Assembly: GCA_023436805.1 (NCBI GenBank)
Contig: JAEZHT010000032.1
Span: 1-9,638, forward strand
DNA from: Bacillota bacterium
Lineage (GTDB): Bacteria > Bacillota_I > Bacilli_A > Acholeplasmatales > UBA5453
DNA length: 9,638 nucleotides
Direction: 5' to 3'
A program made the position numbers and the translations under genes. The notes under the pieces are model-generated. The model made no database searches. It was given only the letters and a program-made list of their open reading frames with translations, and had not been told where the DNA came from. Positions 4,506 to 9,638 of the stretch are shown here, one piece after another. Numbering within the stretch: position 1 is the first letter of the stretch; each line of letters opens with the position of its first letter.

Positions 4506-6326
4506 ATGAAGAAAATCGCTCTATTGGGATTGATGTTATTTTCAATCCTACTCATATCCGGTTGTCAATCCACACCTAAAGAGATGGGATTGAATGCCGT
4601 AGGCAGTTTAGATCAACTCAAATCGATCGTTCAATCCGCAGGCAACAAGTGGTATTATGGCCCTGTGGCTGGTGTTGATACAGAAGCGGCAGATGGCGAG
4701 GTTAGAAGTAACACCAAGACATCTAAAACCAATGTTCAAGTCGATGGGATTGATGAAGGTGATGTCGTCAAAGTAGATCAAAACCGCATTTATCAAATTT
4801 TCGGTAACCGTTTGGTAGTCACATCCATCGATGGTGAAATGACCACCCTTTTAAACGAGACCTTAGAAGATGAAAAAGACCGATACACCTATTTCAGTGA
4901 ATTATACATTACCGTTGAATACTTGGTAGTTTTAGGGTATTCTTATCAATATTTCGCATATAATATCGAAGGCGATTTGGTAACTACAGACGCGATTGGT
5001 TTGTGGGGCTATTATGGCAATTCAGCCACCGCTATTTGGGTCTATGATTTAGACACATTGGCTCGCGTAAAAACATTCAACGTGCCAGGTTATCTGAATA
5101 CCACCCGTTTAATCGATGATCAACTCTATGTTATTTCTACAAGCTACATCAATATGTACAATGAAGAGATTGACCCAAGACCAGTGTATGAAATCGATGG
5201 ACAAAAGTTGGTACCAGATTACGATGAAATTTATTACCATGGTGATTTACAAGCACAAGTATTCAACAACATCACAACTATTGAACTTTCAGGTAACATC
5301 GATTTATCCTATGATATATTTTTAGGCAACTTCAACTGGGGTACGATTTATGTGTCCCATCAAAGCATCTATTTCGCAAGCTATGAATATTATTACGATG
5401 AAACCGATGGCTATCAAGAAACAGGTAAGTTGATTGCTTTTGATTTTGTCGATGAAGGCGTCGTATTTGGTGGATTTGTGACTTATAAGGGTTATGTCAT
5501 CAATCAATTTGCCATCGATGAATACGAAGGCCACGTCCGTATGGTCACGACCGAAGGTTGGGGCGATACCGTTAAAAATCGCTTGTATGTCTTTGAAAAA
5601 ACCTTGGTAGATAACAACCGTAGTTTGGTTCAAGTTGGATTACTCGACGAAGGCATTGGTAAACCGAGAGAACGTGTATTCTCTGTTAGATTCCATGAAG
5701 AAGAAGTTACCGTGGTAACCTTTGAACAAATTGACCCATTCTATATCATCAATCTTTCAGATCCTAAAAATCCAACCATCGCTGCGGCACTAGAAATCCC
5801 TGGGTTCTCACTCTATCAACACAGATGGAACGATACCACCGTTCTAGGTATTGGTTATGAAACCAGTGAAAACCGTACGATTGGAATCAAGTTATCTTTA
5901 TATGATGTCACCAACCCAGAAACCTTGGCTGAAATTGGTACACCACTCGTACTCACCAACCAAGAAAACTCTTGGCAATACGGTGAAGCCTTATATAACC
6001 ACAAAGCCATTCTATTCGATATGGATAACAGCTACTTTGGATTCTCTGTGTATAAGAGCTATTTCGACCAATACAAATACTATAATCTCAATGAATACAT
6101 GATATTCAAAGTGGATTTAGAAGCAGAACAATCGATCACCATCGATAAGGTCATTTCTCATAAAGATTATTACACCGCGATTGAAAATGATTATTGGTAC
6201 TATACCCCATACTCCATCGACCGTGCGGTTTATGTAGGCGATTACCTTTATGTCATCTCTGCAGGTGCAATCACCAAACACGACATACAAAACGACTTCA
6301 ATCAAGTCAGCGTGATTCAATTTTAA
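4506..6326 (+). CDS. Secreted beta-propeller lipoprotein (Beta_propel family)
   Basis: This 606-residue protein starts with a lipoprotein signal peptide whose lipobox LISGC gives Cys20 as the lipidated residue, so it should be anchored outside the cytoplasmic membrane. After a linker (about 21-72) comes SKTNVQVDGIDEGDVVKVD (73-91), which is very close to the opening signature of the secreted beta-propeller family (PF09826). The rest is a long run of beta-strand repeats, rich in Tyr, Asp and aromatic residues. These include LVVTSIDGE, AIWVYDLDTLARVKTFNVPGYLN and PFYIINLSDPKNPTIAAALEIPG-like blades, consistent with a full propeller. No transmembrane helix follows the signal. The family is widespread in Bacillota and archaea and its ligand is unknown. 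No protease or other catalytic motif is visible. The gene has a strong Shine-Dalgarno site (4492-4498), its own promoter and its own terminator. It is divergent from the patatin gene. Confidence 0.88.
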   Translation: MKKIALLGLMLFSILLISGCQSTPKEMGLNAVGSLDQLKSIVQSAGNKWYYGPVAGVDTEAADGEVRSNTKTSKTNVQVDGIDEGDVVKVDQNRIYQIFGNRLVVTSIDGEMTTLLNETLEDEKDRYTYFSELYITVEYLVVLGYSYQYFAYNIEGDLVTTDAIGLWGYYGNSATAIWVYDLDTLARVKTFNVPGYLNTTRLIDDQLYVISTSYINMYNEEIDPRPVYEIDGQKLVPDYDEIYYHGDLQAQVFNNITTIELSGNIDLSYDIFLGNFNWGTIYVSHQSIYFASYEYYYDETDGYQETGKLIAFDFVDEGVVFGGFVTYKGYVINQFAIDEYEGHVRMVTTEGWGDTVKNRLYVFEKTLVDNNRSLVQVGLLDEGIGKPRERVFSVRFHEEEVTVVTFEQIDPFYIINLSDPKNPTIAAALEIPGFSLYQHRWNDTTVLGIGYETSENRTIGIKLSLYDVTNPETLAEIGTPLVLTNQENSWQYGEALYNHKAILFDMDNSYFGFSVYKSYFDQYKYYNLNEYMIFKVDLEAEQSITIDKVISHKDYYTAIENDYWYYTPYSIDRAVYVGDYLYVISAGAITKHDIQNDFNQVSVIQF

Positions 6327-6333
6327 AACAAAT

Positions 6334-6372
6334 TAGAGGCGATGAAATAGCCATCGCCTCTATCTTTTTTTT
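6334..6372 (+). terminator. Strong intrinsic terminator after the beta-propeller gene
   Basis: An 11-bp perfect stem (6334-6344 with 6352-6362) has a 7-base loop and is followed by TCTTTTTTTT (6363-6372). It isolates the beta-propeller gene from the tRNA. Its U tract overlaps the position of the tRNA promoter's weak -35. Confidence 0.9.
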
Positions 6373-6393
6373 AGGGTAAAAAGAGCGTATAAT
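6365..6393 (+). promoter_or_regulatory. Promoter of the tRNA-Gln gene
   Basis: A perfect consensus -10, TATAAT, lies at 6388-6393, 11 bases before the mature tRNA 5' end. The -35 window, 17 bases upstream, holds only the T run of the preceding terminator, so the promoter relies on its ideal -10. Confidence 0.6.
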
Positions 6394-6404
6394 CTTATAT
6401 GCAT

Positions 6405-6479
6405 AGGGCTATCGCCAAGCGGTAAGGCATCTGGCTCTGACCCAGACATTCGGAAGTTCGAATCTTTCTAGCCCTGCCA
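6405..6479 (+). tRNA. tRNA-Gln, anticodon CUG
   Basis: The 75-base cloverleaf includes an encoded CCA. The 7-bp acceptor stem pairs AGGGCTA (6405-6411) with TAGCCCT (6469-6475), with discriminator G6476. The anticodon stem pairs TCTGG (6430-6434) with CCAGA (6442-6446) around the loop CTCTGAC, so the anticodon is CTG (6437-6439), which reads CAG. The T arm is GGAAG-TTCGAAT-CTTTC with one G-U pair. The D-arm stretch GCCAAGCGGTAAGGC is typical of bacterial tRNA-Gln. The first pair is A1-U72; most bacterial tRNA-Gln have U1-A72. CAG is visibly rarer than CAA in this window, so this is probably a second, minor Gln tRNA. Confidence 0.93.
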
Positions 6480-6489
6480 TATACCATCC

Positions 6490-6519
6490 AAGTCTTGTCC
6501 ATCAAGGCTTTTATTTTTT
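6490..6519 (+). terminator. Intrinsic terminator of the tRNA gene
   Basis: AAGTCTTG (6490-6497) pairs with CAAGGCTT (6503-6510), including one T-G pair, around a 5-base loop. The T-rich run to 6519 forms the U tract. It starts ten bases after the tRNA CCA. It also argues against the TTG at 6495 as a start for the next gene. Confidence 0.75.
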
Positions 6520-6571
6520 ATTCAAATAGAAGTGAAATGTTTAGTTTAGGTTTTATCTTAGTATCACCATG

Positions 6572-6580
6572 TGTTATCAT
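6572..6580 (+). promoter_or_regulatory. Possible extended -10 for the 404-residue membrane protein gene
   Basis: TGTTATCAT fits an extended -10 (TG, one base, TATCAT). No convincing -35 is present. A start near 6587 would leave a leader of only about 10 bases before ATG 6597, so transcripts would be nearly leaderless. Confidence 0.35.
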
Positions 6581-6596
6581 AAAAGTGGTGATGACT

Positions 6597-7811
6597 ATGG
6601 ACTTACAAAGTTTGATATCTTTAACAGGCAAAAAGAAATCCACCATAAAACAGTTTCTTCGTGAACAAGGGCTTGTTTATGTGAAATCAAAAAATATTTT
6701 CAATGTGTATAATGAAACTTTTTTTGACGTTCCCGGATTGTCGGTTTCTTTTAAATTCAGGCGTCATCATTGTAGTGCCATCATCATTCACCAATCGTAT
6801 GAAGATGAGGATTCAGCCAAAGTAGCAGTTCAAAAACTTCGTACCGGTCTCATCGAACACTTAGGTGTACCCACCAGTGACAACCATAATCACCCATCGG
6901 CCAATTTATTTGTCTCTTGGGAGAAAGACAGTTATATTCAACTGAATCAAACAGAAAAGCTCAAGCGCATTTATATATACATGACCCCGAAAAACCAACC
7001 TAAGTTTAAACCTGATCGTATCGTGTGGTTCATCTCGATGATCGGTGGTTTGTGTTTTGGACTCGCCATGTTTGGTTTCATGGGGCTTAGTTATGGTTAT
7101 GACTTCCTCAGTTTCGTCATTAACATGGTTGGTGGTTTGGTATGGGGACTTTTATTTGGCTTTTTCATGAACTTAAGCTTTAATAAAAATCCAACAGACC
7201 CCTATAAGGTAAACTTAACCAAGCGGAATCGAGATTGGTTTGAAACCTATCGTTTTGGTCAAACAGACATTGAAAGCGAACAACCATGCTTGTGTGCGTT
7301 TCAAACCAAAACTGGGCTACAGTTTTTCAAAACCACCATTTATTTTTACGACCACAAAGCGGTATTTGCATACTTAAGACGTGGTAAGTTGTATGAAATG
7401 ACGCTACCCTACGCCAACATCAATTTATACATGGACCATCAGGACAACAAAGAAGTGGTGGTTTGGCTGAACAATAAAACCAAGCTGATCATTCGAAATA
7501 GTGTAGGGTTACCGATACTCACAGAACGATTGGACAATATCCTCGGCTATCAAGAAAATGCTTATCTATCCCTCGAAAAATTCATCTTGGAAGTGTTAAA
7601 AAACTATGATTTGATGGGTTTAATGGCAGGTGGCGCATCAAATTCGGTTTTTGAATATGATGCGAGAAGTATTGCGAGATATTTGTATAAAGAAAGACCT
7701 TTGGATGAAGGGGATGTGGAACAAGTCTTGATCACATACTTTGAAGGGTTACCCATCGATTCATTCGAAGGGTTAGCCAAACGTATCTTTGAATTTTATC
7801 AAAACCCTTAA
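6597..7811 (+). CDS. Membrane protein of unknown function with a possible PH-like and a DUF1871-like region
   Basis: This 404-residue protein has no signal peptide and no family I can name with confidence. Residues 1-138 are soluble and mixed alpha/beta. Two hydrophobic segments (about 142-164 and 169-193) form a Gly-rich membrane hairpin. Residues 205-318 are beta-rich and end in a helix, compatible with a PH/GRAM-like fold. Residues 325-402 contain NYDLMGLMAGGASNSVFEYD, then acidic helices ending in LAKRIFEFY. This resembles the DUF1871/YugE pattern, where a D-P-L-G segment precedes an E-Y-D-x-E helix; the resemblance is from memory and unproven. The frame can be extended to TTG 6495, but that lies in the tRNA terminator. 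ATG 6597 has GTGGTGAT 4 bases upstream. The GNAT gene follows after 36 bases and is probably co-transcribed. Confidence 0.75.
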   Translation: MDLQSLISLTGKKKSTIKQFLREQGLVYVKSKNIFNVYNETFFDVPGLSVSFKFRRHHCSAIIIHQSYEDEDSAKVAVQKLRTGLIEHLGVPTSDNHNHPSANLFVSWEKDSYIQLNQTEKLKRIYIYMTPKNQPKFKPDRIVWFISMIGGLCFGLAMFGFMGLSYGYDFLSFVINMVGGLVWGLLFGFFMNLSFNKNPTDPYKVNLTKRNRDWFETYRFGQTDIESEQPCLCAFQTKTGLQFFKTTIYFYDHKAVFAYLRRGKLYEMTLPYANINLYMDHQDNKEVVVWLNNKTKLIIRNSVGLPILTERLDNILGYQENAYLSLEKFILEVLKNYDLMGLMAGGASNSVFEYDARSIARYLYKERPLDEGDVEQVLITYFEGLPIDSFEGLAKRIFEFYQNP

Positions 7812-7847
7812 GAAACGCATCATCCATTATTAGATGGGAGAAAAGCC

Positions 7848-8633
7848 ATGGAAAAAGATGATTTACAGATGATTAGAAAAGCTAAACAAACTTTTAAATA
7901 CCATTCATTTCATTATGTCGATGAACATGATATTTTCGACTATCGTGTGGTACATCATTCAGAGCATGCTTTATTGATTCAAGGGATGCATCCCTCTCAA
8001 CAAAAACCACACATTCATTTTTTCGTGAACCATCTGGAAAGTCTGATTGAAGTTCTAAAACATTATCCTAACCACTTGATAGAGTTTGTTCCAAAAGATT
8101 GGATGGCCCCATTAGAAGCACAAGGGTTTATCCCTTACGCGGTACTTCGTGATTACTGGTATACATATTCTGATAAAAGTATCCCTACGGAAACATATAC
8201 CCTAGCAACTTCGAACGACATCGAAACCATTACCCTACTCTCACAATCTCGAACAGGCAGTAGCCGCGCATTCTCTGGTGAAAATGAACCCGTGATTCGT
8301 GCATGGGTTCAAAATCAAGTCGATGGTGTAGATGACGCCTGTGTTTTGATTCATAAACAACATGAGATTGACGGGGCTGTGATGGTAGGTCTATATGGTG
8401 AAGCTGAAAAAAGAACTTTATGGGTCCGCATGATTGTCGTTAAAGCGTCTGCCCAAAATCAAGGCATTGGTCAAAAACTATTGAATCAAGCCTTGGATTA
8501 TGGCCATAAGCATCACGCAAAAAGAGCGTTCTTAATTGCCGATGACTTAAATGAAAATGCTTTGTACTTATACAAAAAAGTCGGCTTTCAACCGAACCTA
8601 AATGAAGAACAAATCGATATGATAACAAAATAA
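7848..8633 (+). CDS. GNAT-family N-acetyltransferase
   Basis: This 261-residue cytosolic protein has a C-terminal GNAT domain. Motif A is VVKASAQNQGIGQKLLNQAL-like, with the acetyl-CoA pyrophosphate-binding Q-x-x-G-x-G at 203-208. Motif B is NENALYLYKKVGF (235-247). The N-terminal half (1-110) is a separate alpha/beta region (LLIQGMHP, HIHFFVNH, LEAQGFIPY) that resembles a degenerate second GNAT-like half, as in two-domain GNATs. The acceptor substrate cannot be read from sequence; possibilities are amines, peptide N-termini or antibiotics. GGGAG (7836-7840) lies 7 bases before ATG. The gene follows the 404-residue membrane protein by 36 bases with no terminator between, so the two are likely one operon. 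The TAA stop is part of the terminator stem. Confidence 0.85.
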   Translation: MEKDDLQMIRKAKQTFKYHSFHYVDEHDIFDYRVVHHSEHALLIQGMHPSQQKPHIHFFVNHLESLIEVLKHYPNHLIEFVPKDWMAPLEAQGFIPYAVLRDYWYTYSDKSIPTETYTLATSNDIETITLLSQSRTGSSRAFSGENEPVIRAWVQNQVDGVDDACVLIHKQHEIDGAVMVGLYGEAEKRTLWVRMIVVKASAQNQGIGQKLLNQALDYGHKHHAKRAFLIADDLNENALYLYKKVGFQPNLNEEQIDMITK

Positions 8634-8654
8634 CCCATCGCTGGGTTATTTTTT
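8627..8654. terminator. Bidirectional intrinsic terminator between convergent genes
   Basis: Bases 8627-8637 pair perfectly with 8642-8652 around the tetraloop TCGC. A T-rich run to 8654 follows on the plus strand. The A-rich left side (8627-8630) gives the minus strand its own U tract. It serves both the GNAT gene, whose stop codon lies in the stem, and the methyltransferase gene, whose stop is at 8655-8657. Confidence 0.88.
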
Positions 8655-9638
8655 CTAGGCATTAAGTACACGTAAGATGACACACTTTAAATATAACGAT
8701 TCATCTGAACCCAATAAAGCTGGGTGGTCTTTCGATTGGATACGCATTTCAACCATTTGGACTTTCTTTTTCGCGTCCCTCGCCGCGTCTTGTAACATCT
8801 GTAAGAATAGATCGATTGTCATATAGTGGCTGCAGCTACAGGTATATAAATAACCACCATCTTTTATGATTTTCATCGCTTGTAAGTTGATGTCTTTATA
8901 GCCTTGATACGCGCGTTTGATCGCGTCTTTATTTTTCGCGAACGCTGGTGGGTCTAGGATGATGGTATCAAAGGTTTTACCTTCTTTTTGATAGGTTCGT
9001 AGTTGGTCAAACACATCTTTTTCAATCGCTTCAACTTGGGTCAACCCATTGAGTTTCGCATTATTCAATATATCCGATACGGCTAAGGCAGAAATATCGA
9101 CACAAGTGACTTGTTTCGCACCGTGATAAGCCGCGTGTAAACCAAACCCGCCAATGTTTGAAAAACAGTCCAGTACGGTTTTATCTTTTACATAGGGTTT
9201 AACAGCGTTGTGGTTGTCTTGTTGGTCCAAGAAGAAACCAGTCTTTTGACCTTGTAAAAGATTCACTGACATCATCAAATCATTTTCTTTGATGAGCACC
9301 TTTTCAGGGACTTCACCATAGATGACCCCTTTGAAAGGTTCTAACCCTTCTTTGGTTCTGACTGACACATCCGATCTTTCAAGTATGCCTTTAGGATTGA
9401 ATACATCCACCAAAATTTGGATGAACATTGGTTTTCTCAAATCGATCCCTAATGACAACACCTGAATCGATAAATAGTCGCCATACTTGTCGACGATTAA
9501 ACCAGGGATACCATCGGATTCACCAAAGAAAGCGCGGTAACTATTGTGATAACCTAAATCTTCACGGGATTGTTTGGCTTTAACTATTTTGGCTTTAAAG
9601 AAGGCTTCATCGATTTCGATATCTTCACGGGTGAGGAC
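8655..9638 (-). CDS. RlmI-type class I SAM-dependent 23S rRNA (cytosine-C5) methyltransferase, 5' end off the window
   Basis: 327 residues are visible and the frame is still open at the right edge. The longest ATG/GTG frame would begin at GTG 9461, but upstream codons continue the family sequence (SYRAFFGESDGIPGLIVDKY, then GDYLSIQ), so that GTG is internal. About 60-75 N-terminal residues, mostly the PUA RNA-binding domain, are missing. Visible elements are the linker GQKTGFFLDQQDN (130-142), SAM motif I VLDCFSNIGGFG (155-166), DPPAF (229-233) and the cysteine motif TCSCS (266-270). RlmI/YwbD-family enzymes methylate C5 of a 23S rRNA cytosine (C1962 in E. coli). The exact target here is inferred. 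Motif I has SNIGG where most relatives have SYTGG, a mild change. The gene ends in TAG at a shared bidirectional terminator. Confidence 0.9.
   Translation of the reverse strand, partial: VLTREDIEIDEAFFKAKIVKAKQSREDLGYHNSYRAFFGESDGIPGLIVDKYGDYLSIQVLSLGIDLRKPMFIQILVDVFNPKGILERSDVSVRTKEGLEPFKGVIYGEVPEKVLIKENDLMMSVNLLQGQKTGFFLDQQDNHNAVKPYVKDKTVLDCFSNIGGFGLHAAYHGAKQVTCVDISALAVSDILNNAKLNGLTQVEAIEKDVFDQLRTYQKEGKTFDTIILDPPAFAKNKDAIKRAYQGYKDINLQAMKIIKDGGYLYTCSCSHYMTIDLFLQMLQDAARDAKKKVQMVEMRIQSKDHPALLGSDESLYLKCVILRVLNA

Noticed and set aside
6495..6596. TTG-initiated N-terminal extension (34 residues) of the 404-residue membrane protein
   Set aside because: The TTG lies inside the tRNA terminator stem and has no ribosome-binding site, whereas ATG 6597 has GTGGTGAT at a usable distance.
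8655..9461. Methyltransferase read as a complete 268-residue protein starting at GTG 9461
   Set aside because: The upstream frame is open to the window edge and encodes the conserved RlmI-family segment before the catalytic domain.
1..9638. Mobile element, phage, CRISPR or defence system
   Set aside because: I see no transposase, integrase, terminal repeats, target duplications, spaced direct repeats or defence-type nucleases.

Overview
The window reads as AT-rich chromosomal DNA from a low-GC Gram-positive lineage. Acholeplasma-like or Izemoplasma-like Mollicutes, or a close Bacillota relative, fit best. Support for this is the strong AT codon bias, AGGAGG/AAGGAG-type Shine-Dalgarno sites, compact intergenic regions with sigma-A-like promoters, intrinsic hairpin-plus-U terminators, two lipobox lipoproteins, and the protein families present. 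Tryptophan is written TGG throughout and one gene ends in TGA just before its terminator, so the standard code is used rather than the Mycoplasma/Spiroplasma code. The genus assignment is an inference.

Layout, left to right. Bases 1-68 may hold the last codons of an unidentified plus-strand gene. Bases 69-330 are non-coding and contain competing inverted repeats. A zinc-less MDR oxidoreductase (minus, 370-1341) is divergent from a hotdog-fold thioesterase (plus, 1522-1941). Next come a small lipoprotein with two extra membrane segments (2063-2689) and a flavodoxin-like protein (2799-3260). The flavodoxin gene converges on a patatin-like phospholipase gene (minus, 3257-4336) so tightly that their stop codons overlap. 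The patatin gene is divergent from a large beta-propeller lipoprotein (4506-6326). A tRNA-Gln with anticodon CUG (6405-6479) has its own promoter and terminator. A two-gene unit follows: a 404-residue membrane protein of unknown function (6597-7811) and a GNAT acetyltransferase (7848-8633). A bidirectional terminator separates this unit from a convergent RlmI-type rRNA methyltransferase (minus, 8655-9638) that runs off the right edge.

The genes look like independent housekeeping and cell-envelope units, each with its own promoter and terminator. I see no mobile element, phage, CRISPR array or defence island, and no evidence for a single multi-gene novel system. The most interesting signals are listed here. 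(1) Each of the two convergent genes at 3257 appears to carry its neighbour's intrinsic terminator inside its own coding sequence. (2) The patatin protein ends in two CxxC knuckles flanking one hydrophobic segment, a layout like that of LITAF domains. (3) The flavodoxin promoter is embedded in a nested palindrome. (4) The tRNA-Gln has a CUG anticodon and an A1-U72 end pair instead of the usual U1-A72.

Several starts were chosen from ribosome-binding sites, promoters or terminators rather than from the longest open frame: 1341, 2799, 4336 and 6597. The methyltransferase was extended to the right edge because its reading frame and family similarity continue there.
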